Part shown: piece after piece, positions 11,076-25,600 of the stretch
How positions within the stretch are numbered: the first letter of the stretch is position 1
Layout of the letters: each line of letters starts with the position of its first letter
Source: Panax quinquefolius
Lineage: Eukaryota; Streptophyta; Magnoliopsida; Apiales; Araliaceae
DNA: 64,000 nt
Direction: 5' to 3'
Assembly (NCBI GenBank): GCA_020205615.1
Contig: CM035168.1
Span: forward strand, 128,288,795-128,352,794
Position numbers and translations under genes: made by a program
The notes under the pieces: model-generated
Told to the model about the DNA's origin: nothing
The model's database searches: none
Seen by the model: only the letters and a program-made list of their open reading frames with translations

Positions 11076-12384
11076 GAGTTACCACTATACATATTTGGAT
11101 CCGTTTAACGGGTTTGAAGTTACACCAAAACAAGAAATTCCTTATGTATCTCTTAGATTTACAACTCTTTGCTGATCTTGACAATAATTTTGAGTTCAAT
11201 TATGTATCTCGATTTTTATAGTAACGTTTCTTAATTAGTATCTCTTAAAATCACTACAAATCTAAACAGTTTTAGTTAATAGCATAATGTTATAATATTA
11301 TCCTTTCTAATTTAATTGTTATCTCTTAATTTATTGATTTAATTTAATATCATGGTTGCTGCATCATTAAGAAATTGAATTTTGATGTGGTGCGGAACTA
11401 TTTTTTCCCTACTGATTCCGACTTTGTGGACAATTCAATTTTGCTAAAAAAATGTGAATACGATGGTATCATTTATGTGGTGGATGGTCGGCTTCTATTG
11501 GGTAGTCTCTGGGGGTGAAATCCTTCTGCAGAGTGCTCCACGTCTGTACTGGTTCGTCTGTTTGGCTTGAATCAATTGATTTCAAGATCCTATGTTTTGA
11601 TTTGTTTAATGTAAACGTTAATACGTTGTAACATTAACATACCATTAGTTTTTTCCCCATAATATGAACTTTATGATATTCTTAAATGGCTCGATAGCTT
11701 GAGTAATGATGTTAAATATATAGCAGTACTAGGTAGGGACATCCTAACGTAACCAATTTTATATATTTGTCCTTTTTAGTCGTATATTTTCATTCTGGAA
11801 GTAAGGTATACTATTATTGTCTTTTGTGGATTTTGTGAGATTTTTTTTAGGGAGCGGACTTTGATTAGTTGTTTAGTTGGTCTTGGTTTGGTTTGATTTG
11901 GTTTTTGTAGGTCCTTTTCTTGTTGAAGAGGTTGTGTCTATTTTTTTGCGGGTCCTTGGCTTTAGTATCACTGTCCCTATTTGACGGCTTCTTTTAATAC
12001 ATATTTACTAACAAAAAAGGATTTGGTAGTTACCTTTTTGTTTAAGATAATTTTTTTGAGGTGTCGAAGAATTTTTGGGAATCTCGAAAGGTTTGTCTAC
12101 TTTTTTCGTTTTACAATACATATGGAAGATGTTTAGTCATTCCACTTGTACAATACATATTTAGTCTTGCTATGACAGAGGCAAAAATGGATGTTTGTGA
12201 CAGAAATGTAAGTAAAAGTGAATAAGCATCAGGTATAATGAAAAACTTTGGTGCAATAAACAGGTGATATTCCCAAATAGGTATTTTGTTTTTCATATGT
12301 TTTTTCTGATCAGTTTTCTCTTATTTCTTCTAAAATTAGATACTTTTTCATCTATTTGGCCTTAATATTAGATCACTTTTGCAG
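11076..12384. other. Unassigned AT-rich interval
   Basis: No recognisable gene. The expected 5' exons of the P450 gene that begins at 12385 were not found here. Confidence 0.5.
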
Positions 12385-15300
12385 GATTCATAAGTCACTG
12401 TTGCAAGCTTGATAATTGACGTACAAGATGTAGTTGACGAATTCAAGACATTCTACTTTGTTGGACAGGAAACTACAACAACAATGCTAGCTTGGATTAT
12501 TTTTCTTCTTGGAATTCATACAGATTGGCAAGAAAAAGCTAGACAACAAGTGTTCATGATATTTGGCCAAGAAAGGCCAAATTCAGATGGCTTTCCCAAG
12601 CTAAAAACGGTACAATACTAATAATCTGGATTATTTTGATCAATTCTAGAGCATATATTATTAACTAAAATGCAAAACTCTTTTTGTACATATTGTACAT
12701 CTAATTCTTCAATTTATCAATATAGAATGTCTTCATAAACGTATTTGTGGTGTAGATCATCAATGAAACACTAAGGCTCTTGTAAGACCCCAACTTGTTA
12801 TTAATGAAATTTAATTTTCTCTATTTATTATTTTTAAATAGTAAGGGTTGATTTGATTAATGTGGATAGTTATGGGTAAAATACGCAAATATTTCAAAAT
12901 AAGCAAGTGGTTATAAAATATTCATTGTTGTCGATCGGGGAATATTCGTTTGGTCGTGGAATATTAAATCTTGTCGGAGAATATTAAATGATGACAGTAT
13001 GACCATGTATGGGCTCCATGTGAAAGTGATTGGATGAAGAAAACGACAAATATAAGTTGTTTAAAAATAACGGCAGTAGTTGTTACCATTAATCTATTAA
13101 AATACTCGGTGGTTAAAACACAAGAAGATACAGATTGCACCAATTATTGATTCTTACGTAAGAAAGGCACTACTCGATAATGGTTACGATAATTATCGCT
13201 CAAGATTTTATTGATTTAATAATTCTTTGCGTTGATATTTTATATTGTTTGTTGTTTCAATAATTGTCATTACACGGTATTTTTCATTATCGAAGCAATA
13301 ATTCATATTATCCGAATAATATTATTAGATAACATTATTGGCAATGTCTAGAAAGTTACGTCTAAGGAGAGGTTTAGTCACCTAATTGCGGCGTCGAAGA
13401 AGGAGAAATTCTTATTGGAAAGCCCCCTTCTTTCCTGGAACCGCACGGTTCACAATATGTGATTCGTAATATTATTTGTGAATAATTAATTATTGATTCA
13501 TATGATGAGGAAAATATTTATTTTATGTGGATATAGATGGAGAAAATTTTAATGTGACAATTGTTGAAAATTGAAATTTTATCTTTTTTCTGATAAAATA
13601 ATTCATTTAAATATATTATTATATTTTAATAATATAATAATGATGATATTTTTACGATAAATGTGGGATATATGAGTATATGTGGAGGAGTATTTTTGTT
13701 ACCAAAAATATTTAAAGTATGTTTTATGTGTCGGTGGACCCCATTTCTTGACTGAAATTTGATTATAGCTTGTAAAATCACCCGTTTGTGAATTTCGGTC
13801 AATTTCTGTTTGAAATTTGGAAAAACTTCCTTCTGCAAAGTTGTAGATAATGGAATTTCCTATAAAATTCATGAGATTCGAATTTTTCGACAAAAGAGCT
13901 ATTTATTGTGAATTATTAAAGTTCAAGCTCAAATAATTGATTTTGGAAGTTTAAAATATTTTTAATTACAAAACGTGTTTTTCATTTTGAGGCCCTTATG
14001 TAACATGTGATAGAGGCTGAAATCAGTTGGAAGAAGTGTATGATGAGATTTTGGAAAATATAATAATATTTAATAAATTTTCTACTTTTGGTGTTCTAAA
14101 GCATTTTCTATAAATAGGGTGCTTAGGTTAGAATTGAAAATCACAATTTAAACTCAAGTTTCTCTTCTATATTATCAAGCGTATTCTTGTGAGTATTTTG
14201 AGTATATTTTGAGTATTGCTATATCGGTGCAAGTTCAAGTCATAGCTTTTATATCCAGGTGTTTCAAATTTTTAAGATCTTGATCTTTCGAGGTAAGGGA
14301 TATTATTTTTTTCAGTAATGATATTATTTCTTCAATATCATTATACTAAAATATTGATCTGAAGTTTTTATCAAATTTGGAACTTTTGGTGTCTGAGATT
14401 CTTATTCACGATATCAAGACTATTCACATATACTCGATAATTATTCACGAATACATGACTATTCATCTAAAAATAAAAATTTTCCTTTTCGCCTAAAAAT
14501 ATCTATTGTGGATACTAGCTTTGATTGTATCCATATTTTGATCATTCTTGAATTTTACACCACTATGTTTATTTTTGAGGTATTTTTGGACATGGATAAA
14601 ACAAATCACGAATCCTTAATCCTTAATCCTTGTCATTTTGTTTCCTTTGGATTCGTTTCTTCAAAAATATTTTTCATCATGAGCAGGTGTTTAGATGAAC
14701 ATAACCAACTGATGAATATCTTTGGCCACTACCAGAAAAAGGGCCATCTGCGACCAATGATATCGTGATCGCCTCTATCGGTCGTTGATAATAATAATAG
14801 CGACCGCCATTATCTGCGACCTAAAAGAAATCTAAGTCGTTAGTGGATATCGGCTGACGCGTCACGATCATTGATCGATCAATGAGAAAATTTCCCCTAA
14901 AAATTGGTGCGAAACTTTGGCGCGGCAACAATCTATATCGTGACCGCCAATGGCCGCTAATATATCCACATCATTAAAAACTAGCGAGCGACGCGTGCGA
15001 TTATTAATGGCGATCGCCGATTCTTATAACCCCGAATCGATTCGTGCATTCGCTCGAACGATCGACAAACATTCTACGGAGAAACTCAGACGAGAAACCA
15101 CCAACATTCGACCACCAACACCAACATTCACCAACATTCTACCACCAACAACACTCATAATTTACTCACCAACACCTTCACCATCAACATTCACCATAAT
15201 ACAACATTCGGTGACGCCTTCACCAACACCAACATTAAATCGACGCCTTCACCATCACCGTACCACCGCCAAGAACCCTTTAATCTTCCTTTCATAATTT

Positions 15301-16329
15301 ATTGTATATTACAATCTTCCTTTCACAATTTTTACTTTCTTCGTTCCAAAATTATGGGTAAGCGATATGAAGACCGATTTACTTTATTGTATGTTATGGG
15401 TATATTCGTTCCAAAATTATGGGTATATTATGGGTAGCTCATATTTTGTTGGAGACCGATTTTGTTGGAGAAGTTCATATTTCTTATGAATAGGAAGAAA
15501 TTCATATTTTGTTAATAATCGACTTTGGGTGGTGATATGAAGAAATTCTTATTTTGATAGTAATCGATTTTGTTGGAGAAGTTCATATATACTTCCAATT
15601 AAGCTGTTTTGAGTATACTTGTTTAATTTGCATTATTATATTGGGAATTTGTATATTTCTCTTGGTTTGTGTCTTGGGTGCCTAGAAATGACTTTATATA
15701 CATGTTGTCATGCATGTGGCTAGTCCATATTATAGGGAGACTCTGGCGAATTTTTTTTTATTAGTCGGGTAATTGCGAACATTTATACTATTAACGAGCC
15801 TATTGTTGATCCACTAGAGCCTATTAAGGGCTATTGAGTTGATCCACTTAGCCAAGCCTCACGGGGCCAAGCCAAGCTTTGTTGTTAGCATGGTAAGCTA
15901 TTGGGGGAAAACATTAAGCCAAAATAAGCGATCTTGAGGAACCTGTTAGTTGCACAGAGAAGGTAACTGAACACACATGGTCAATAAAGAGACTATTTAT
16001 ATTTTTAACAAGGGTATTTAACACTTATGTATATAAGAATAAAGCTACAAAATGTTATAGAAGTTTATAAATTGTTCAACCAAGTTATGCATGCTTACAA
16101 GTATGCTCAAGTCATATAGTTACAAGTATGCTCAAGTCATATGTTAATTAACATTTATAATGTTATGCGTAGTAGGTATTAGTGGAATCATAGACCTCTA
16201 TTCGCATCAGTAGTTGGATGGCACGACGAAAGTCAAGTGCCCATATAAATCTTCTGATTGAATTTAGAAATTTGGTTGCCAAGTGTTTTTTGGAGTATCG
16301 TATAGTCACCCGAATGTATGAATGGTAAG

Positions 16330-18780
16330 TCATGAATCGATGTCCATGTTTAAAGTGTAAGAATGTAAATTATATGGATGAGACATGGTAAACTATCATT
16401 TACTTGTTTTTGGGTTCATGAGAAATTACGAAGAATCTTTGGTGGGCACATAGGCAGAGAAGAGATGGTGGCATCACACAAGTACACAATTCAGGCGTAG
16501 TAGTACTCATCGTATGAATGAAATGGTCCATGATATTGCAGGGCGATTTTGATTGGGAGCAAGGCGAGAGAGCAACCTATGAATTACGATGCCAAAGACT
16601 TCTTTAATTTGTTAGGCGAGGGTATGAAGCCATTGTGGCATGGTTGCACCAAACACACTACATTGTCTGCGATGGCGACATTACTTAACATCAAGGTGAT
16701 CACAACATGAGCCATGAGTGTTTTGAGTCACTCTTGAAGGCAATTAAGAGTATGTTGCTCGACGGTGAGAAATTACACGGTAACTATTACTTTTGTAAGA
16801 AAATGGTGAAGAAGTTGGGTCTTGGATACCAAAAGATCGATCATGTCCCAACGATTGCATGTTATTTTATAAGGAAAATGAGCAGATGACAAGGTGCACG
16901 TTTTGCGGTCATGATCGGCTTAGGCCTAATAAAGAGGGTGTGACTACAAAAAATCAAGTATACCGTTTAAGATTCTAAGGTATTTTCCAATAACACATTG
17001 ACTAAAAAGATTGTACATGTCTTCAAGATCAATTTGAACATATGAGTTGGCATGCGAAATCTCCACTAAAGATGGAGAACTAAATCATCCCCGCAGATGG
17101 GCGGGCTTGGAAAGATTTCAACTTAGCACATCCCCGAATTTACATTGGATCCTAGAAATGTGAGGCTTGGATTGTCCATCGATGGTTTTAATCCGGTTTG
17201 GCCACTCAAATTTATTCGCACTCGTGTTGGCACTGTGATTGTTACTCCGCATAACTTGCCTCCTTGGATGTGTATAAAGCAACCCATACTTATTTCTTTC
17301 ACTCATGATTCCCGGTCCTAAGAGTCCTGGAAAGAACTTAGATGTTTACTTGAGACCTCTTATAGACGAGTTAAAGGTATTGTGGGAGGATGGAGTACTG
17401 ACTTGGGATGTTGCAACGAAAACAAATTTCAACCTTAGGCGGCGGTTTTGTGGACTATAAGTGACTTCCCGACTTATGGTATGTTATTTGGATGGAGTAC
17501 TACGGGAAGTTGGCTTGTCCGTATTGTATGGAGCATACAAAGTCGTTTAATCTATCAAAAGTTCGAAAGCCTTGTTGGTTTCGATCGTCATCGCTTCTTT
17601 ACCGGTAGATCACCGTTTGAAGAAATAGAGAACACTTTAGGAAAAGGAAAGTAGATAATGATATGCCTCGCACCGCGATTGTCGGGAACGGAGATGCGAG
17701 ATCGTGTGATGAGATTGCAGGTTATCCCATTTGGTAAGGTTGATGCGACAAACATAATCAATGGGTTTGGTGAATCTCATAACCGGGTTCGGAGAAGCAT
17801 CTTTTGGGAATTGCCTTATTGGTCTACAAATTTGATTAAATGCTATAATCTAGATGTGATGCATATTGAGAAGAATGTGTTTGACAATGTGTTTAACATT
17901 GTGATGAATGTTACGGGGAAAACAAAAGATAACGATAAGGCACGTTTGGACATGAAAGATATTTGTAAGGCGTCTAGATTAGAACTTTATGAATCTCTAA
18001 TGGTAAGATTGTCAAACCGCATGCAAGGTACACATTGTCAAAAAGCAAGTTGAAGATGTGTGCACATGGGTTAAATCTCTGAAACTACCGGATGGATGTC
18101 GTCAAACATTGCAAGGTGTGTTACGGGTGGGAAATTGTAAGGATGAAGAGTCGTGGTATCATGTGTGTTCATGGAGAGACTTCATGCCTATAGCATTTCG
18201 GGATCCGCTTGATAAACCGATATGGGATGCTTTGGACGGATCTTAGTCGTTTCTTCAAAGACTTGTGTTCAAAATCATTGAATGAGAAGGACATGTTTGT
18301 ACTTGAGAAGAACATTATAGAGATCACGTGTAAACCGGAAAAAATATTCCCACTGGTTTTTTTGACTCCACTGAGCATTTGCAAATCCATCTTCCCTATG
18401 AAGCTCGTGTTGGGGTCCGATTCAATATAGATGGATGTACCCTTTCGAGAGGTGATGGGAAACCTTAAGAGGAAGGTGAAGAATAGAGCTTATGTCGAGG
18501 GGTCGATATCACGAGGCATACTGATTTTGATGAGATATCTACGTTTGTCTCGGCATTATTTTTAGGACGAAGTCTTGACAAAGGCCAATCGAGTATCGAG
18601 ACATGATGACGATGGGGAAATGTTGAACTAAATGGTTGGCTCTCAGATTTGGTCTATCGGTCGCGCTTATGGAAAAGTGGAAGCGATATTTCTCTACGAA
18701 GCAAGAATTACATGCCGCATATACTTACATTCTTCTCAATTGTGAGGAGATAGATTTAATTTGTGAGGTACACATGTAAA
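16330..18780 (+). pseudogene. TNP2-like CACTA transposase remnant
   Basis: Successive frames spell out the TNP2 (transposase_21) order: NVNYMDE near the start; ECFESLLKAIKSMLLDGEKL and KKMVKKLGLGYQKID (16707-16889); WTISDFPTYGMLFGWSTTG (17448 on); then PFGKVDATNIINGFGESHNR and STNLIKCYNLDVMHIEKNVF (17658-18053), CTWVKSLKLPDGC and FFKDLCSKSLNEKDMFVLEK. Stops and frameshifts occur every few hundred bases, so no active enzyme can be made. The DVMHIEKNVFDN block is strongly diagnostic. Confidence 0.9.
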
Positions 18781-19049
18781 CTTGATATTTTATCTTTTAA
18801 GTTGAAAATTTATTCTAATATGTTAATGTTTATAATATGGTATAGATTGTATGATGACGATGAGTTAAAAGTGAAGCACGCCGACATAACCGATAAAGAT
18901 ATTCAAATCAATCGGGATAAAAACTTTGCACTTTGGCTAAAAGGACAAAGTAAGTTCAATTTTTAAGCACGTAGTGTATATATATAATATATATATACTC
19001 CATATGTTAACTATGACTTCATTTAATAAGATGGAGTTTTGTAATCTTT

Positions 19050-19500
19050 GATTTGAGGATCAACGATTAAATTTAGTGTACAAGTCCTAGCTATGGGACC
19101 GAGACGAGGATCAAGTCGGTATAATGGTTACAAAATAAATGGTTGTGAATTTCACACAAAGGCATATGGGCGCCAGTAAAAGAACAACGAACTCGGAGTG
19201 TGTGTCCAAGGAGATTATTACAATGAGCTTGGTCGTGCCTTTTTTGGGGAGTTGGAGGAAATCGTAGAGTTGTCGTGCATGAAGGCACGTCACGGGGTCA
19301 TATTCACTTGTTCAAGTGTCAGATTGGTTTGATTAGGAAAAAGGGATACGTGTTGACGGACATGGAATCGTCGATGTTGACCTCCATAGAGTCTGCGTAC
19401 TCCAACGAACCGTTTGTTTTACCAACTCAAACAAGACAAGTATACTACACTCCCTAGTCCTGTTAGAAAAAGGATAGACCTTTCTGATTGGCAAGTTGTA
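19050..19500 (+). pseudogene. DUF4216-like C-terminal module of CACTA-1
   Basis: Reads NGCEFHTKAYG, then TNSGVCVQGDYYNELGRAFF, GELEEIVELS, HIHLFKCQIGLIRKKGYVLT and FVLPTQTRQVYYTP. DUF4216 commonly follows the TNP2 transposase in plant CACTA genes. An intron-like, AT-rich gap (18960-19050) separates it from the transposase. It is frameshifted and not functional. Confidence 0.7.
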
Positions 19501-21238
19501 ATTTGTACTCCCCAGCGTAGTTGTGTAGAATTAGTTGATGGGGAGATTTACAAGAGAAGATGCTTGTAGTCGGACTATAATAAATGTGGAGGACGACAAT
19601 GAAGTAATCCGATTAGATGGTGGAGATGAACCACATGAATTAGATCACGAGTCGATACTTGTGTGTCGGATGACATTGATCTTTGAAGAGTTATTGGTGA
19701 TCGAATCGATACGTAATCTGAAGCAGATGATGGTTATGAATCTGCAACACGTATACAAGATGATTCTGAATCAGACATTGACACTTGAACTCATGAAATG
19801 TATGTTTAGCAATACATGTTTTTTATATCATTGTCATGTTTATGTACTAAACTATTTAAATGCAACTTTTGTTTATTGTCATTTTATATTCATATATATA
19901 CATGTTTATATCACTGTCATGTTTATGTACTAAACTATTTTATTATTTTGTTAATTACAGGGTGATCAAGGAGGGGATGACGCTTGACATAACCTTGTAC
20001 TTGTATATTCATTATTTGGATGTTTGTATATATATTACTTAAACAAGTTTTGAAATGTTATTATATTTATTCAAATCATATTGGTTTTAAAGGTTTATAT
20101 ACTAGTTTGGTGTATGTGTTGGTGGACGATGGATGTTTATATTGTTTTGTATGTTGTTTATCTTGGTGTGTATGTATGTTGGGATAAAGCGGTGAAAGCA
20201 GTACTGGTTTTGGGAATTTATAAAAAGCAAAAAAATCGGGTCAGTAATTTTTTTCATATCGGTGAATCGCGATGCGGTCACGAAAGTTATTAGCGACAAG
20301 TATAGTATCGGTGATCGCGCGCGGTCGGCTGATAATGGTCACGACATCGCGTGGACCACGTCGACTTTGGTCTGGACCATGTCGATTTCGACTCGGCAAT
20401 CGCATTTGTCATTTCGATTACGCTTCATGGCGATCGGCCGATATAGCGATTAAGCTAATAGAGGTCGCCGATGTGCATCCCAATGACCAGATTTTATCTG
20501 ACGACTATCGGTGACCCCATTCGATTCGCGAGATAGCTATCTACTGACCGAAAAGTGCGGTCATCGACGATAATCGGTCATTGATAGCCTTTTTATTGTA
20601 GTGGGCCCCGTAGTGCAAAGATGAACAGGTGTTTAGATGAGCATGATTAATCGGTGATGAATATCTTTGGCCTGTAGTGCAAAGATGAATATTTGATTTC
20701 AGATATATATTGATTGATGTTACAGGGATAAAAGATAGACAATGAACTTTTAAATTCAAACATAGAAGATAGTAGTTTGCATTCTCTACTTAACTCTTGT
20801 AATGAATTATTATTTCCGCTGCGAATATTGATTTAAAACTTGTTGTCTATTGTATTCTATTAGACTTTTCCCTGTTGAAGACTAACGATAATTTGTTGTA
20901 TATTATCTTAGTCATAATATTCTTTACTGGGCTAGTTGAGCTCACGCTTTTCCCTTTTGTTCTATTTTTCTTCTCAGGAGGCGATAATATAGCGAGTAGA
21001 CGAGCCTGGGTATGGAATGAAGGTTACAGAGAGTTGTTTAGTAGTCCTCACCATTTTTGTAAAATAATGTATCAATAAATGTGATGAGAATTTATTTGAG
21101 TATAGATATTGTCTAGAAGATAATATTTGTATTCAAACTCACAGTTTTTACTATTGTAATAATAAAGTTGTAATTGTTTACGCACCATGTATTGACAACT
21201 CGGAATGGGCGATGTATACCTATTTTGGGGGCGTCACG

Positions 21239-21252
21239 GTTGGTATCGAGCT
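21239..21252 (+). promoter_or_regulatory. Primer-binding site of the gypsy element
   Basis: TTGGTATCGAGC starts immediately after the 5' LTR. It matches the usual initiator-methionine tRNA site TGGTATCAGAGC except for one missing A. This fixes the orientation and the 5' LTR boundary. Confidence 0.75.
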
Positions 21253-21409
21253 TAGGATATGATCTCTGGCGGAGATCGGAGAATAGAACTAGAGAGAGAG
21301 AGGCGAGTAAATCCTTCGCTAGTGTGTCTTACCTAAGCTTATTTGTTAGTTGGTCAAGTATATAGGGATATTATGTGATATATTGATTTCCTTAATTAAC
21401 CCTTGTTTT

Positions 21410-22616
21410 ATGGCGGTATTTGAGAATGTCATTGAGAATATTAATGATGGAGTAAATGAGACCGTGGAGACCTTTGTCTTTCACCAACGAGGAGAACGTG
21501 CAACAGTGGCAATGTTCTCCTATGAACAACACCACCGATCGATCGGCGAGATGATGAACGAGGGGATGTTTAGAAGCTTTTTGCGATTCATGCAAAATCA
21601 GAGCGAGGAGACTCGTGTTCAAAATATAGGAGGAAATGATAGCAATTCACGGGTTGTCACAGCCAAGCAGTTCAAAGAGTTGAGACCACCAAAATTCTGG
21701 GGAAAGCCAGATCCGATTAAGGCGGAGACGTGGGTCAAACAAATCACCAAGATATTCGATGTCTTGGGATGCACGGAGGAGCAGAAGGTGTCATTCGCCA
21801 CCTTTATGTTCCGTAATGAGGCAGATTACTGGTGGGAGTCTGTGAAGCGTACCCATCCGTGCATGCTTTCAAAGATGTCTTGGGAGACATTTCAGAAACT
21901 ATTTAATGACAAATACTTTTCCGAAAGTGTTCATATATGAAGGAAGTGGAGTTTATTAGATGGAGCAAAATAACATGGCGGTGTCCCATCTGAGGCAAAG
22001 TTTCTGAGTTATCCGGTTTGCACCTCATTTGGTGGGGAATGAGGAGCGATGACGCGGATGTTTCTTAGAGGTTTGAAACGGCGATACGTCAAGATCTCAT
22101 TTCTCATAAATTTTCTTTCTATTCAGGATGTTGTAAGCAGGGCTCAATTATTAGAGCGAGATAACGAAATACGGTCAACCGAGGGGACCACAACCGAGGA
22201 TAATCTAGGAGATAGCAGTCAACAAAACAACGATAACCAGCGGAGAAAGAAAAAGACGGACAAAAATGGTAACCACTCTGGTGGTAATCATGGCCATGAG
22301 AATAGAAGAAGTGAATCGGGAGGAGATTTTAAAAAGAGGAGATTCAACAACGACAATGTGAAAACGACAAAGACCAAAGAACAACCGGTTCTAAGGAGGA
22401 GAAACGACCACTTTGGGTCATATGCTATAAATGCGGAAAGAGGGACATATCATTCCAAACCGCCACAACAGATTCAAGGTATGCTATAATTGTGGAAAGG
22501 AAGGACATATCACTCGATATTGTACGGTAGCGAAACCTAGTTCAGCGGGGACGGTGACTCAAAAGACTGTCCTAGAAAAGTCAAAGTCAACAGTTCCCGG
22601 AAGAGCGTATCGAGCG
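21410..22616 (+). pseudogene. Gypsy gag polyprotein remnant with zinc knuckles
   Basis: The first frame (to 21940) carries the retrotransposon gag core: LRPPKFWGKPDPIKAETWVK, then FRNEADYWWESVKR and MSWETFQKLFNDKYF. A stop and frameshift follow. The reading resumes at 22049-22489 with a basic, N/K/R-rich linker and then a partial knuckle (CYKCGKRGHI) in one frame and a complete CX2CX4HX4C knuckle (CYNCGKEGHITRYC) in another. The coding sequence stops abruptly at about 22616 where LTR-derived DNA begins, so pol is deleted. Confidence 0.88.
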
Positions 22617-25600
22617 TATTATCTTAGTCATAACGATAATTTGTTGTATATTATCTTAGTCATAATATTCTTTACTGGGCTAGTTGAGCTCACCCTTTTT
22701 CACTACAAGAAAAATGGCCATCTGCGACCAATGATATCAGCGACCGCACTATCTGGTCGCTGATAATAGTAATAGCGACCAAATATCTGCGAATCGATAA
22801 GGATTCTAAATCACTAGTATATATCCATGAGCGTGTGGTGTTGATCGGTCCGAGAAGAATTTCCCCAAAAATTTGGTGCGAAACTTTGGGCGCAAGCAAC
22901 CAATCGATATCGTGACCGCACGCGGTCGCTAATATGTCCACATCATTAAAAACTAGCGACCATGAGCGTCACGATTCTTATAACTTTGAATCGATTGAGT
23001 TCGCTCGATCAATCTGAAAAAAAAAAAAGAAAGAGGGAATACTGACGAGGAGAAGAGGGAGTAAGGGGGGAAGAGAAGAGGAGGAGACCGCCACCATGAG
23101 CCATTTCACCGCCACTATTGCCGACCACCACCACTGGCCATGCATTGCACCACCGCCGCTTTTCTTTGCACCACCACCCAGTAACCCCAATTAATCCCTA
23201 AATTAAAGCCGTCGTGTATTCTTTGATTGAATGGCAAGGGTCTATGAATATAAATATGTTGTGTGTTTGGAATTGATGAAAGTTATTTTATGCTCTTATT
23301 ATTATGTTTGTTTGCAGTAGTAATGTAGGATGTTTGTGGCTAGTTTTATGCCATTGGATTTCAAGATACCATTGTCTTTGTTTTAATAGGAGTTTTTTAG
23401 AGGAGGATTAGTTAAGCTATAAATTGAAGAGTTTGTGTTAGTATGCTATTATTATTATTATTGCCGGAAGAAAAAGAATTTTAGGTAGAAACATGAAAAG
23501 TATGGGAATGCTTTTGTTATCTCATATAGTACAATTATTGTTAGCTTTCAACTTAATTACCAACTCCAACTTGCATATTTTGAGAGTGACAATGTTTGGG
23601 TTTTAGATGAGCTTGTTCCATATGATATGAGCTTGTTCGTACTTGAATATCCATAATAGCCATTGATGGGAAATGATAACAAATCTTTCTTCCTAGCGGC
23701 TTACTTGAAGACCAATAAGGCTAGGCTTCTTAGGTACCTACACTATCTATGTTATGCTTAGTTGACTATGTATTGCGAATGAAAATGAAAATGCCACATT
23801 ATCGATGAGCGGTGACCTATGTAATAGGCTATTACATTAAATGAAGAATGTAATGAAAAACAAAGTCCCAAAACATATATTATATTATAAGATGACAAGT
23901 GTTTTGTAATTATTATTAATTGAAATTCATTTGATATTAGGGTCTATTTTTCTTACCGTAAATTAGTTTTCATATTTATAAACACACAACATATTTATAT
24001 TCATATTTATATATCTTATGTATTTATATACATTGAATAATTCAAGTATTTAATATAAACATAAATTTTAAAAATTGTTGTTGATATTCTTTAAAATGGG
24101 ACAATTTTGGGCTTCTTATTGTTTTTACTAATATTGGATTCTCTAAATTGTGCCTTGAATTATAGTTGTGCACATTACATTTTGTGTGTTGGGATTATAT
24201 TTTCTTTGAAATTGGTCAAGTATGCATGCCCTCGTGCGTGTGGATAGTCCATATTATAGGGAGACTCTGTAGAATTTTTTCCATATATAAGTCAAATGGC
24301 CATATAACTTGAACATGAGTATAACATAAAACATAACTAGGAATTAAGTTTATCCATAATTCAATCAAGAAGAAGGTTCAAAGAAGTTTTTCCATAATTC
24401 ACAATCGAGAAGATAAAGAAAATGACACCTTTATTAATATGTATGCTATAAGTATGACTTAGCTTAGAATAGAAAGAAAATGAAAAGTACAAACACAAAC
24501 ACAAGCACTCTTTTCAATCACACTATTAATGAATTGTTTCTAAAATATCCATATACTTAATGAGTATATGTGATATTTTTTTGTTGTTCAGATATGGACC
24601 CTCGAATCATATATAGGAATGCTTAAAGACCATATGTGTTCTATTGTGGTATTTGGGGATTTGTGTGACTAGTGTTGTTAGATAGTGAAGAGTACATACA
24701 TTGCTATAGATAACATGTAAAAATGGTTCCCTAAGTTAGTTAAGGTCTACATGGTGTGTTGTGCAAATTCTTGCTTAAAAATCATTGAAAATAAGCTTTA
24801 TAGAACAATGAACACTAAAATAGTGAATCACCATACCTGGACCCCATACACAAGTTTCAATAGTCATAATAGGACATAAGAAAGCTACACAAACTAAAGG
24901 AACCAAGCCCAAGCCATTTTGAGCATGAGACTTGTTAAAAATCACATTTTAAAGCCAAACATGGACTGTTTTGGACAATTCATAGTACCTGACCTTAAAG
25001 GACTATTATGAGAAGATACAAAGTTGCTCATACATGTTAGTAATGATTCCCAAACATGGTCATTAATAAAGCCAACAAGAAAACCAATTTAAGCTCTCTT
25101 TTCAAGCCTAAAGTGAGCTTTGATAAGTCAAAATGAGTTAGATGATTAAATAAAGTTTGGTGATGCTAAAAGTAACCTTAAGTAACTTAAATATACACGC
25201 CTAGACTATCCTAGTGGCCTAGACTATCCTATCCTATTGTCCTTTTGTTTACATACAATTACATATCCTGATGTTCTCTATATCCCTGACATGTTTATGT
25301 ACCTTTCATTTATAACTTATACTAACATCCTAAATTTTTTATTTATAGATGTCTTACGAACTCTGCAAAGACGAAAAGCGGGTTAGTACGTATGTTATGT
25401 TTACTGATGCGTCTTTTGTAGCTAAAATATCATATGTTTACATAATAATATGAGGAAATGAACTATAGGAGTCTCAGGTCTCAAGGTCAACCTATCAATT
25501 GGTTGGATGTGTATGTAGCCACCGCGATGGTTCACTGAAGCATTGGATAAGCGGTAATAAGTTCACTTTATCCTAATATGTTGTTTATAAATTATAATGA

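Larger units (their letters stand above)
14727..20603 (+). mobile_element. CACTA (En/Spm) transposon 1, decayed autonomous type
   Basis: Begins CACTACCAGAAAAAGGGCCA and ends CTTTTTATTGTAGTG. GGC flanks it on both sides (14724-14726 and 20604-20606), the 3-bp duplication expected for CACTA elements. Many GCGACC/GGTCGC motifs cluster in the first and last 250 bp, as in CACTA subterminal regions. It lies inside the 5' LTR of the gypsy element and carries remains of a TNP2-type transposase and DUF4216-like sequence. Length is 5,877 bp. Confidence 0.92.
12781..21238 (+). repeat. 5' LTR of the P450-inserted gypsy element (interrupted by CACTA-1)
   Basis: Starts TGTAAGACCCC at 12781 and ends GCGTCACG at 21231-21238, where the 3' LTR has GCGTCACA, so the terminal A has mutated to G. 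Without CACTA-1 and one copy of its GGC duplication it is about 2.58 kb. It matches 1-1941 over most of its length. The whole LTR is non-coding. Confidence 0.88.

Noticed and set aside
21174..21365. Open frame across the LTR end and primer-binding site
   Set aside because: It crosses a retrotransposon boundary and is not conserved as protein.
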